From Palsa-147 sp049279675 (GTDB lineage: Bacteria; Acidobacteriota; Terriglobia; Acidiferrales; UBA7541): a DNA stretch of 64,000 bases. Positions 1 to 7,853 of the stretch are shown piece by piece; position 1 is the first letter of the stretch; every line of letters begins with the position of its first letter. The stretch covers positions 1-64,000 of the forward strand of contig JBAPOP010000138.1 of the NCBI GenBank assembly GCA_049279675.1, in the 5' to 3' direction. Both the position numbers and the translations under genes were made by a program. The notes under the pieces were generated by a model. That model did no database searches and had not been told where the DNA came from. It was given only the letters and a program-made list of their open reading frames with translations.

Positions 1-96
1 CCGGCACAGCTGATACGGCTCGAAAAAAGGCACCTGACCGCACAGCTAATTAGCCCGATTGTGCTCGTTTGTCAACTTTTTTAATCGAAAATGACG

Positions 97-110
97 TATT
101 TTGTACTTTT
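97..110. promoter_or_regulatory. AT-rich motif upstream of first DeoR gene
   Basis: The region holds TATTTTGTACTTTT. Its reverse complement contains the words AAAAGTA and ACAAAATA, which also occur between the divergent PfkB and DeoR genes at 3222-3242. DeoR-family proteins bind short repeated AT-rich operators near their own genes, so a shared operator is possible. I see no convincing -35/-10 pair here. Low confidence. Confidence 0.25.
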
Positions 111-181
111 ACGATGCATTTGAGCGCATTTGTGGCACAATCCCGCTGCTTCCGGACTTTAGACCTGAGCGGAGCGGTTCG

Positions 182-1030
182 ATGAGCCTTTTGGCCGAGG
201 AACGGAGATTTCGGATTCGCGAGATTTTATCTCGCGAGCGAACTGTCTCGGCCTCCGAACTGATCCGCACGCTCGAAGTAACTGCTGCAACGATTCGCCG
301 CGATCTTGCTGCGCTGGAAAAAGAAGGGGTGTTGGTGCGCTCGCACGGCGGCGCGGTTTCCCGCGCTTCAAGTACAAATTTCCAACCTTCCTACGAAGCG
401 CTTGGCCGCAGCCATCGAGCGGAAAAGCAGGCGATCGCGCGGGAGGCTGAGCGCTTGATCCTGGACGGAGAGACTGTTTTTCTGGAAGGCAGCACTACCG
501 TCTATGAACTGGCGCGGCGCCTGCTTCATCGCAACAGGCTTACCGTGATCACGAATTCCCCGCCGATCGTCGAAGAACTTCAGCGCAGCCAACATGTTTC
601 CGTTATTTCAACCGGCGGTGAACTGCAGAAGGACGTTTTCTATCTTTCTGGTGTCTGGGCACAGCGCGCGCTTTCGGAGATCCGTGTCGACAAAGCCGTT
701 CTCGGAGTCAGCGCGATTGATCCTAGCTACGGCATTTCCACCGCAAGCCAGGCCGAAGCGCAAATCAAGAAGATGATTCTGAAATCCGCGCGAGTTAGCA
801 TCGCCGTGGCGGACCACAGTAAATTCGGCAATCAGGGGTTTGCGTATGTGGGCCCGATAACGGATATCGATATTCTTGTCACGGATTCGGCCGCAGACCC
901 TCAATATCTTCGGCCCCTCCGTAAGGCAGGAGTCGAGTTGATTCTGGCCGACGTCCGGAAGCCGCTTAACGAAGAGGATGCGGGTGAATCAGTTCGGACT
1001 CGCGCGCGTTCAGGAATGGCAAAGCGCTAA
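182..1030 (+). CDS. DeoR/GlpR-family transcriptional repressor
   Basis: 282-residue sugar-responsive regulator. An N-terminal winged helix-turn-helix (about residues 5-58, with the typical TAATIRRDLAALEKEG recognition region and the following RSHGGA turn) is followed by the DeoR C-terminal sensor domain (about 75-235), which has an ISI-like fold and usually binds a phosphorylated sugar. The internal ATG at 182 is chosen over an in-frame upstream start at 101 because family members begin with this L-AEER-R--I segment and a purine-rich stretch precedes it. Downstream lie an amidohydrolase, a PfkB kinase and a second DeoR gene, so it probably controls nearby carbohydrate genes. Ligand unknown. 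Confidence 0.88.
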   Translation: MSLLAEERRFRIREILSRERTVSASELIRTLEVTAATIRRDLAALEKEGVLVRSHGGAVSRASSTNFQPSYEALGRSHRAEKQAIAREAERLILDGETVFLEGSTTVYELARRLLHRNRLTVITNSPPIVEELQRSQHVSVISTGGELQKDVFYLSGVWAQRALSEIRVDKAVLGVSAIDPSYGISTASQAEAQIKKMILKSARVSIAVADHSKFGNQGFAYVGPITDIDILVTDSAADPQYLRPLRKAGVELILADVRKPLNEEDAGESVRTRARSGMAKR

Positions 1031-1050
1031 TCGAGGAGAAGAATTTCAAA

Positions 1051-2172
1051 TTGAAGAGGCTTCTCTTATTCTCATTGATGGTTGCGAGCGTAACAGCCGC
1101 CGGCTTTCTATTCCGCCAATTTGCACCTGTCCCCGTATCGGCGGTGAAAGCATCCGATAAATCGCCCGGCGATGACCTACAAGCCTTTGCGGCAACGGAG
1201 CCAATCGACACTCACGTTCACGCGTTCAAGAGCGATCCTGAATTTGCAGATCTGATCGCGCGACTGCATTTGCATTTGCTGGACATCTGCGTGGCCGATA
1301 CCCACGGAATTTATGCTGATCTTTCCACCGAACTCGCGCGGGCGAAAGGTTTTGTCCAAAGCAGCCATGAACACGCGAAGCTGTGCGTTACGTTCGATCC
1401 ATTTCGCTACCAACAGAAGGATTTCGCCGAGAAGACTGTCAGCCAAATTCGTCAGCAGTTCGCTGACGGCGCGGTGGCTGTAAAAATCTGGAAAAACATC
1501 GGGATGGAATTAAAAACTAAAGACGGCCAGTATGTGATGCCTGATGATGCCGCATTCGAACCCATCTACCGCGAAATCGCGGCGGAAAATAAGACTTTGA
1601 TCGCTCACGTTGCTGAACCTTCTTCCTGTTGGCAGCCGCCGGATCCAGAGAGTCCGGATTACGACTACTACAAGGAAAATCCCGAGTGGTACATGTATCT
1701 CCATCCCGATCATCCTCGCAAGGAAGTGATATTGGCGGCCCGCGATCACCTACTTGCTGAAAATCCGAATCTTCGAGTGGTCGGCGCGCACCTGGGAAGC
1801 ATGGAAACCGACGTGGACGAAATTGCGAAGCGCTTCGATCTTTATCCAAATTTCGCGGTGGACACGGCGGCGCGGATGGAATATCTAATGATTCAGCCGA
1901 GAGAAAAAGTGCGGAGCTTCCTCATCCAGTATCAGGATAGAGTGCTCTACGGAACCGATCTGGAGTTCCTGAACAACGAATCCACTCCGGAAGCACTCAA
2001 AGAATGGCAAGAAACATACGCGAGAGATTGGAAATTTCTGGCCACGGATCAAATGCTGCCCTACAGAGGCCGCCAAATCGAGGGCCTCAATTTGCCCGCA
2101 CCGGTTCTTCGTCGTATCTACCACGATAATGCCGTCCGATGGATTCCGGGGATCGCGGATTCTTCGAAGTAG
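1051..2172 (+). CDS. Secreted amidohydrolase-family protein
   Basis: 373 residues, beginning at a TTG codon 20 bases after the DeoR stop, with a GAGGAGAA ribosome site just upstream. A hydrophobic N-terminal segment (about 5-25) looks like a signal peptide or anchor. The rest matches the amidohydrolase-2 TIM barrel: the metal motif IDTHVHAF near residue 52, a histidine in LIAHVAEP, the GAHLGS strand, and a final metal aspartate in LYGTDLEF. Substrate cannot be read from the sequence. The short gap to the DeoR gene suggests co-transcription, but export sets it apart from the cytoplasmic sugar enzymes. Confidence 0.75.
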   Translation: MKRLLLFSLMVASVTAAGFLFRQFAPVPVSAVKASDKSPGDDLQAFAATEPIDTHVHAFKSDPEFADLIARLHLHLLDICVADTHGIYADLSTELARAKGFVQSSHEHAKLCVTFDPFRYQQKDFAEKTVSQIRQQFADGAVAVKIWKNIGMELKTKDGQYVMPDDAAFEPIYREIAAENKTLIAHVAEPSSCWQPPDPESPDYDYYKENPEWYMYLHPDHPRKEVILAARDHLLAENPNLRVVGAHLGSMETDVDEIAKRFDLYPNFAVDTAARMEYLMIQPREKVRSFLIQYQDRVLYGTDLEFLNNESTPEALKEWQETYARDWKFLATDQMLPYRGRQIEGLNLPAPVLRRIYHDNAVRWIPGIADSSK

Positions 2173-2216
2173 GATCGTCGCTGGTTACCACAAGCCGCCG
2201 GTTTTCGGGTGATTTA

Positions 2217-3173
2217 TCAGTGTAGTCGCTGTACGTCGATTTGCGGAATCAGCGTCTGAACTGTCGCGAGTTCAATTCTTCCCGGAGCCGCGGCCACACA
2301 ATTGGCAGCGCCGCAAGCCGCCGCAAGGCGAAGTGCCTCTTCGCCGTCTATGCCCTGAACGGCGGCGTAGGCAAAGCCGCCCAACGTCGCGTCGCCGCAA
2401 CCGACCGTGGAGATTACCTTCATGCGCGGTGGACGCGCCATCCATACGGGTCCATTTTTGCGTTCGAGCCAGATGAGTCCCTCGCTGCCAAAGGTTATTG
2501 CAGCGCTTGCCGATCCGCGTTGAACTATCTCGCTGGCGGCGCGGACTATTTCTTCCGTAGATTTTAGCGGCCGTCCGACCAAAGCTTCTGCCTCAGCGCG
2601 ATTTGCCTTCACAAAATCTGGATTAGCTTTTGCGCTGTCGCGAAGGGCATCGCCACTCGTGTCGACGAATACTTTAGCGCCTCCTACTCGCGCGGCTTTG
2701 ATCAGATGAACATAGAAATCTGTCCCGAGGCCAGCGGGCAGACTGCCGGAAATAACGAGCACTGCGTCTTTCCATTTTTCACGAAGCCCCTGAACACAGG
2801 TCCGCAAGAACTCGTCCCTCTCTTCCGCCGTTGGTTCGACACCGGGTTCGAGGACTTCGGTCACTCTTCCCGAGTCGTCGATGATTTCGAGATTCACGCG
2901 TGTGCTTGCGGCAGTTGGAATCGAGGCGACTTGGATACCCAGGTCCGTCATTTGGCGCGCGCATTCCTCACCAATTGGGCCGCCGAGAAATCCCACCCAA
3001 ACGGCGTTGGCCGCCAGCGCGCGAGCTGCCATGGCAACGTGAGCGGCTTTGCCGCCCGCAAAACCGTGCGCGCTCTGCGCGCGGTTAATTTCGCCAAGCG
3101 CCAAAGACGCCACGCGTAACCGGCGATCCATGGCCGGATTGGCGCTTACGCAGACGATCGTCGCAACGCGCAT
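2217..3173 (-). CDS. PfkB-family hexose-phosphate kinase (1-PFK / tagatose-6-P kinase type)
   Basis: 318 residues. The N-terminal pattern of a short strand ending in NPAMD, the GFAGGKAAHVA loop (about 39-49) and the C-terminal GCGDATLGGFA motif (anion hole and catalytic Asp) place it in the FruK/LacC branch of the ribokinase superfamily, which phosphorylates sugar monophosphates such as fructose 1-P or tagatose 6-P. The more usual GAGD is GCGD here. It is transcribed divergently from the second DeoR gene, sharing a 95-base promoter region, which suggests control by that repressor. Exact substrate not determinable. Confidence 0.85.
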   Translation of the reverse strand: MRVATIVCVSANPAMDRRLRVASLALGEINRAQSAHGFAGGKAAHVAMAARALAANAVWVGFLGGPIGEECARQMTDLGIQVASIPTAASTRVNLEIIDDSGRVTEVLEPGVEPTAEERDEFLRTCVQGLREKWKDAVLVISGSLPAGLGTDFYVHLIKAARVGGAKVFVDTSGDALRDSAKANPDFVKANRAEAEALVGRPLKSTEEIVRAASEIVQRGSASAAITFGSEGLIWLERKNGPVWMARPPRMKVISTVGCGDATLGGFAYAAVQGIDGEEALRLAAACGAANCVAAAPGRIELATVQTLIPQIDVQRLH

Positions 3174-3221
3174 AAATCATTGCTCCTGGCTTGCGTTTGT
3201 GCCAAGCTATCACCCTCAAGC

Positions 3222-3242
3222 ACAAAATAGTAACAAAAAGTA
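3222..3242. promoter_or_regulatory. Tandem AT-rich repeat in divergent PfkB/DeoR promoter
   Basis: ACAAAATAGTA is followed directly by ACAAAAAGTA, an imperfect 10-11 bp direct repeat in the intergenic space between the divergent kinase and DeoR genes. Similar words occur upstream of the first DeoR gene (97-110). The position fits an operator for one of the two DeoR proteins. This is inference from position and repetition only. Confidence 0.35.
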
Positions 3243-3268
3243 ATGAATCGAAAGAAGGCCGTAAACGC

Positions 3269-4030
3269 ATGCTGGCAGAAGAGCGGAGGCGAAAAATCCT
3301 CGAATTGACGCAGCGCGACGGCCGCGTTGTGGTGAAGGACCTTGCGCGGCGATTCTCCACATCTCTGATCACGATCCGAAAAGATTTGGAATCGCTCCAC
3401 CAAATGGGCCGAATCGAGCGCGCACACGGCGGCGCCCTGCCAATCGACGCGTCAGCACTGCGCGACCCTTCGCTCCACGAAAAAGAACAATTGCACCGTC
3501 GCGAAAAACTCAAGATCGCAGAGGCGGCCGCCCGCTTCGTTCAACCGGGCCACGTGGTCATTCTGGATTCGGGAACGACGACCACCGCGATCGCGCGGGC
3601 GATCAAACATGTACGAGACCTCACGGTGATCACCAACGCCGTGAACATCGCCGCCGAGCTGGCTGGAACCGACGTCGAAGTCATCTTAACGGGCGGCGCG
3701 CTGCGAAGAAACTCGTTTTCGCTGGTCGGCCCGCTCGCGGAAGACTCGTTGCGGCACGTCACCGCCGACCTTCTTTTTCTCGCGGTTGACGGGTTTGACG
3801 TTGAATATGGTCTCACGACCCCCAACCTTCTTGAAGCGCGCGCGAACCGCGTGATGATGGAAAATGCGAAAACCACGATCATCGTGTGCGATTCGAGCAA
3901 GTTCGGCCGGCGCAGCCTCTCCTTTATTGCCCCCACTTCGGCCGTGCATCATACGATCACGGACAAGAAGATTTCGGCCAAGCATCTCAAGGGACTTCGA
4001 GCGGCGCACATCAAGGTCATGGCCGTTTAG
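3269..4030 (+). CDS. DeoR/GlpR-family transcriptional repressor
   Basis: 253 residues. Starts at the ATG at 3269 (MLAEERRRKIL), preceded by a purine-rich AAAGAAGG stretch; an in-frame TTG at 3191 would add an unlikely tail. Winged HTH at about 1-55, with RRFSTSLITIRKDL and the RAHGGALP turn, then the sugar-phosphate sensor domain with the conserved VILDSGTTTTAIA loop and a VCDSSKFG segment. It lies head-to-head with the PfkB kinase and immediately before the SIS and second kinase genes. It is the best candidate for local repressor of this cluster, released by a sugar phosphate. Confidence 0.9.
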   Translation: MLAEERRRKILELTQRDGRVVVKDLARRFSTSLITIRKDLESLHQMGRIERAHGGALPIDASALRDPSLHEKEQLHRREKLKIAEAAARFVQPGHVVILDSGTTTTAIARAIKHVRDLTVITNAVNIAAELAGTDVEVILTGGALRRNSFSLVGPLAEDSLRHVTADLLFLAVDGFDVEYGLTTPNLLEARANRVMMENAKTTIIVCDSSKFGRRSLSFIAPTSAVHHTITDKKISAKHLKGLRAAHIKVMAV

Positions 4031-4062
4031 ACGATCAAAGCCAGAAAATCGCGGAGGAACAG

Positions 4063-5136
4063 TTGGCGGAACTGAAATCAGGAATTGGCGCTCACACGAT
4101 CTCCGAAATTCTTTCGGAGCCGGCGACGTGGAAATCGTGCCTAGAGAGCATCGAGAGAACGTCCGAACTGCTAACTCTAAACGAAAAACTGCCCAGAAAT
4201 ATTGAATGGGTGTTCGTCGGCTGCGGATCGAGTTTTTATTTGGCGCAAACTGCGGCGGCGAGTTGGTCCATTTTGACGGGCGAGAAATCTCGCGCCACTC
4301 CCGCATCTGAAATCATGCTTTTCCCGAACTTGCTTCCAATTCCCTGCCAGCCTGTGGTGATTACTCGCTCTGGGTATACGTCGGAAGCCGTACAGGCTGC
4401 TGAATATCTCGAGACCGCACTCAACCTTCGCACTGTCGCAATTACATGCGCCACGAATACCCCGATCGAAAAGGCAGCGTCGCGCCTAATCCGGTTGCCT
4501 GGCGCGGATGAAAAAAGCACGGTAATGACGAGATCTTTCACCTCGATGCTTCTCGTGTTGCAATCGCTTGCGGCGATTCGCGGAGACCGCCGCGATTTCC
4601 TGGATGCGGTTCGCAAGCTCCCGGATCTAGTCACCGATCGGTTGAGCGGACTTCACGCGACGATTAAGTCACTCGTGGACTCTCGAACGTTTGCGGACTA
4701 TGTTTTTCTCGGCCAGGGTCCGTTCTTCGGAATCGCGCAGGAATCGATGTTGAAGGTGAAAGAGATGTCTTGTTCGTACGCACAGTGTTTTCATACGCTC
4801 GAGTTCAGACACGGGCCAAAGGCGATTGTCGGTCCGGAGACGCTCATCACATTCATCATCAGCGAAAGTGGTTTTGACGCCGAGGTGGCAGTCCTCGAAG
4901 AAATCAAGAAACTCGGGGGGACGACCCTCGTTGTTACCAATGTCAGTAATCCCGCGATCCGCCGTGCCGCCGACTACCTTGTCGAACTGTCACTGGACAT
5001 CCCGGAAGTAGCCCGCGCGTCCGCGAGCGTAATTCCGGGCCAACTGCTCGGCTTTTACACAGGAATCAGGAAAGGCTTGAATCCCGATGAGCCCCGAAAT
5101 TTGTCTCGCGTTGTGATGCTCGAAAGCTCTAAATAA
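4063..5136 (+). CDS. SIS-domain sugar-phosphate isomerase/deaminase (AgaS / NagB-II-like)
   Basis: 357 residues with two SIS domains (about 35-190 and 205-345), the isomerase half of GlmS without its glutaminase domain. Seen: the phosphosugar loop VGCGSS (about 52-57), TRSGYTSE, a central KVKEMSC helix and the EFRHGPK segment typical of AgaS and of NagB-II glucosamine-6-P deaminases. The TTG at 4063 is favoured because GGAGGA lies just upstream (4053-4058) and because the protein then starts where relatives do. It follows the DeoR gene by 32 bases and the PfkB gene begins three bases after its stop. Likely converts an amino- or keto-sugar phosphate; which one is open. Confidence 0.85.
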   Translation: MAELKSGIGAHTISEILSEPATWKSCLESIERTSELLTLNEKLPRNIEWVFVGCGSSFYLAQTAAASWSILTGEKSRATPASEIMLFPNLLPIPCQPVVITRSGYTSEAVQAAEYLETALNLRTVAITCATNTPIEKAASRLIRLPGADEKSTVMTRSFTSMLLVLQSLAAIRGDRRDFLDAVRKLPDLVTDRLSGLHATIKSLVDSRTFADYVFLGQGPFFGIAQESMLKVKEMSCSYAQCFHTLEFRHGPKAIVGPETLITFIISESGFDAEVAVLEEIKKLGGTTLVVTNVSNPAIRRAADYLVELSLDIPEVARASASVIPGQLLGFYTGIRKGLNPDEPRNLSRVVMLESSK

Positions 5137-5138
5137 TA

Positions 5139-6089
5139 GTGGGCGCCAGAATGCCGCTTGATGTTTGCGTTGTCGGCGAGATCAATCCGGATTTGATTCT
5201 TTACGGTCTGCCAGCGCAATTCAGGCCGGAGCAAGAATCACTGATCGACGGATTCCGATTAACGCTCGGAAGCTCGTCCGCGATTTTTGCGCATAATCTC
5301 TCGGTCCTTGGCACTCGCGTCGGCATGGTTTCCAAGATCGGCGCTGATCCCTTGGGCAAAATGGCTTTAGGCTGGCTCGCCGCTGCGAGAGTCGACCTGA
5401 CCCGTGTTCGCGTCGCTTCAAGCGGGACTTCTACTGGCTTGACCGTCATCCTGACCCACCCGGAACATCGATTCATCCTGACTTATCCCGGCGCGATGTT
5501 CGAGCTAAGCTACGCGGATCTCGATCTCGATTACATTTTCTCCGCGCGGCACCTTCATCTCTCTTCGTTTTTCCTGCACAAGTCTCTTCGTCCCCATATC
5601 GCCGATCTATTTCGCGAAGCGAAGGCAAAAGGCCTGTCGACGTCGCTTGACACGAACGATGATCCAGAGGGGAAGTGGGAAAGCGACTTGATGAGCGTAC
5701 TGCCATTTGTCGACATTTTCTTTCCAAACGAGCGCGAAGCTAAAAAGATCGCCGGTGCCGACGATATCGAGCAAGCGATCGACAAGCTTTCACACGTTTG
5801 CCAATGGGTAGTAGTCAAACTTGGCTCGAAAGGCGCAATTTTGCGCAAAGGCACCAACGAATGGCGGAGCAATGGGATACAAGTAGCCTCGATAGATTCA
5901 GTCGGCGCTGGAGATAGCTTCGACGCAGGCTTCATTCACAGCTTTTTACAAGGCGCGACGCCGCACGAGTGCCTTGAATACGCGGATATCGCCGGAGCCT
6001 TCTCGACGACTTGCCAAGGTGGAACGGAAGCCTTCCGAGACCGCACGAACCTCGAGCAATTTTTCCGCGATCATTTGAAGATGCCCTGA
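5139..6089 (+). CDS. PfkB/ribokinase-family sugar kinase
   Basis: Up to 316 residues from GTG 5139; ATG 5151 (MPLDVCVVGEINPD) is equally possible, and neither has a strong ribosome site. Ribokinase fold: N-terminal VGEINPDLI strand, a lid region with LGSSSAIFAHNL, the FFPNEREAKKI motif and the catalytic DSVGAGDSFDAGF anion-hole motif near the C-terminus. It belongs to the general carbohydrate kinase group rather than the FruK/LacC branch, so it is not a duplicate of the kinase at 2.2 kb. Begins two bases after the SIS gene stop, so the two are almost certainly one transcript. Confidence 0.88.
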   Translation: MGARMPLDVCVVGEINPDLILYGLPAQFRPEQESLIDGFRLTLGSSSAIFAHNLSVLGTRVGMVSKIGADPLGKMALGWLAAARVDLTRVRVASSGTSTGLTVILTHPEHRFILTYPGAMFELSYADLDLDYIFSARHLHLSSFFLHKSLRPHIADLFREAKAKGLSTSLDTNDDPEGKWESDLMSVLPFVDIFFPNEREAKKIAGADDIEQAIDKLSHVCQWVVVKLGSKGAILRKGTNEWRSNGIQVASIDSVGAGDSFDAGFIHSFLQGATPHECLEYADIAGAFSTTCQGGTEAFRDRTNLEQFFRDHLKMP

Positions 6090-6094
6090 AGGGG

Positions 6095-6117
6095 GTCACA
6101 GCTTTTTCGCTTGTGAC
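6095..6117. terminator. Stem-loop after sugar kinase gene
   Basis: GTCACA and TGTGAC form a six-base perfect stem around a short T-rich loop, starting six bases after the kinase stop. No T-run follows, so it is not a classical intrinsic terminator; it may be an mRNA 3' stabilising hairpin. The rest of the space to 6350 shows no gene or recognisable signal. Confidence 0.3.
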
Positions 6118-6350
6118 GGGGCCAACACTTACGCAAAGTCGAGACAAGCGAACTGCAAAGACGACCTACCGGGCCGGAAGATTACGTGACCAAGAGCAAC
6201 GTCGTCCCATGGCGGTGACGCTTACGCTCACGAAGAACGTGCTCAAGATTATTGGAGCGCCTTTTGGCTCGTTTTTGATTCGCGGATCATACTGCTAGTT
6301 ACTCGATCGAGAACCGCGCGTGCGCGCAATATAGCAAACTCTAATCTTAC

Positions 6351-7778
6351 GTGATCACTTCCCCACAACCCTCTCTGGCTGCCTCGAGCAAGCGCTTGGT
6401 GCCGTGGCTAATCGCGGTGGCATTTTTTATGGAGTCGCTGGACACCACGATTCTCAATACCGCGGTGCCGACGATCGCGTCGGCACTCCACGTTGCTCCA
6501 CTCAGCATGAAGTCGGTGCTCGCAAGTTACACTCTGAGCCTCGCAGTTTTCATTCCGATCAGCGGCTGGATGGCCGATCGGTTCGGAACGCGCCGTGTGT
6601 TTGCCTCTGCGATCGGTATCTTCACGCTAGGGTCGTTTCTCTGCGGTATATCGAGCAACATCCATCTGATGGTGGCTTGCCGCATCCTGCAGGGCTGCGG
6701 CGGATCGATGATGGTTCCCGTCGGGCGGCTCACCGTGGTGCGGACCTTTGCGCGATCTGAACTCGTTCGCGCTATGAGCTTCGTCGCTATCCCCGGTCTG
6801 ATTGGTCCAATGCTGGGGCCGATCGCCGGCGGCTTGATCGTCGGATACTTTCATTGGAGGCTGATTTTCTTTGTGAATATTCCGATCGGCCTCATCGGTT
6901 TGCTTCTCGTCCACCTGCACCTGCCGGATTACCGCGAACGTACCAATCCTCTCGATGTCGCCGGACTGATTCTTTTCGGATCCGGTGTCGCGTCGCTTTC
7001 GTATGTGCTCGAAGTGTTCGGCGAGCACACGCTCAGCGCGGGCGAAATCCTCGGGCTTCTGGCAATTTCGATCGTGCTGCTGGCGGGCTATGGATTTCAC
7101 GCCACCCGGACCGCACATCCGATGCTGAATCTCATCCTATTTCGGATTCGCACGTTTCGCGTGGCAGTCAACGGCAGCTTCCTGACTCGGCTGGGAGTTG
7201 GAGGCATTCCGTTTCTTTTTCCACTCTTGTATCAAGTTGGCCTCGGGTTCACGCCGATTCAATCCGGCTTGCTCATGATGCCGCAGGCGATAGCGGCGAT
7301 GAGTCTTAAGCCGACGATGCCGCGAATTTTGGCGCGCTTCGGATACCGTGCCGTATTGGTTTCCAACACGCTGATCATCGGCCTTCTTATTTTGCTTTTC
7401 GCGACCATCGGTCAAGGCACACCTGTTTGGCTGGTGGTCGCAGAAGTGTTCTGCTATGGATTTTTCACGTCGCTGCAATACACATCCATGAACACGCTCG
7501 TCTACGCGGACGTCAGCGAAGAACAGGAGAGCGGGGCAAGCTCGATCGCGAGCACGATGCAGCAGATGGCAATCAGTTTTGGCGTTGCTTCAGCGTCGCT
7601 CGTGACTGCGTTTTTCATTCCCGATCGCCACACTTCCAGTGCTCCGCAATTCATCCATGGCATCCACCGGGCGTTTTTCGTGCTTGGCGGGATGACGCTC
7701 GTCTCGACGGTCGTTTTCTATCAACTAAAAAAAGACGACGGCGACACAGTGAGTCAGAGGAAGGTGCTGCACGGATGA
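6351..7778 (+). CDS. MFS drug exporter, DHA2 (14-TM) family
   Basis: 475 residues, highly hydrophobic, about 14 membrane helices. Features of the EmrB/QacA group: FMESLDTTILNTAVPTIA in helix 1, the cytoplasmic GWMADRFGTRR loop between helices 2 and 3, and an LGPIAGG motif in helix 5. Predicted proton-coupled export of lipophilic compounds across the inner membrane. No membrane-fusion (EmrA) partner or TetR regulator is adjacent, so the pump probably acts alone. A GTG start is used and no strong ribosome site is visible. Confidence 0.9.
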   Translation: MITSPQPSLAASSKRLVPWLIAVAFFMESLDTTILNTAVPTIASALHVAPLSMKSVLASYTLSLAVFIPISGWMADRFGTRRVFASAIGIFTLGSFLCGISSNIHLMVACRILQGCGGSMMVPVGRLTVVRTFARSELVRAMSFVAIPGLIGPMLGPIAGGLIVGYFHWRLIFFVNIPIGLIGLLLVHLHLPDYRERTNPLDVAGLILFGSGVASLSYVLEVFGEHTLSAGEILGLLAISIVLLAGYGFHATRTAHPMLNLILFRIRTFRVAVNGSFLTRLGVGGIPFLFPLLYQVGLGFTPIQSGLLMMPQAIAAMSLKPTMPRILARFGYRAVLVSNTLIIGLLILLFATIGQGTPVWLVVAEVFCYGFFTSLQYTSMNTLVYADVSEEQESGASSIASTMQQMAISFGVASASLVTAFFIPDRHTSSAPQFIHGIHRAFFVLGGMTLVSTVVFYQLKKDDGDTVSQRKVLHG

Positions 7779-7853
7779 AGAAATCAGCTTCTTTGCGGTC
7801 GATGCCGTGCGAACATGTTAAATCTACCTAAGCACAATGAAAGAGGCGCGCCG

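Noticed and set aside
6011..6298. 95-codon frame after the second sugar kinase
   Set aside because: It starts inside the kinase gene, has no ribosome site and no protein-like pattern.
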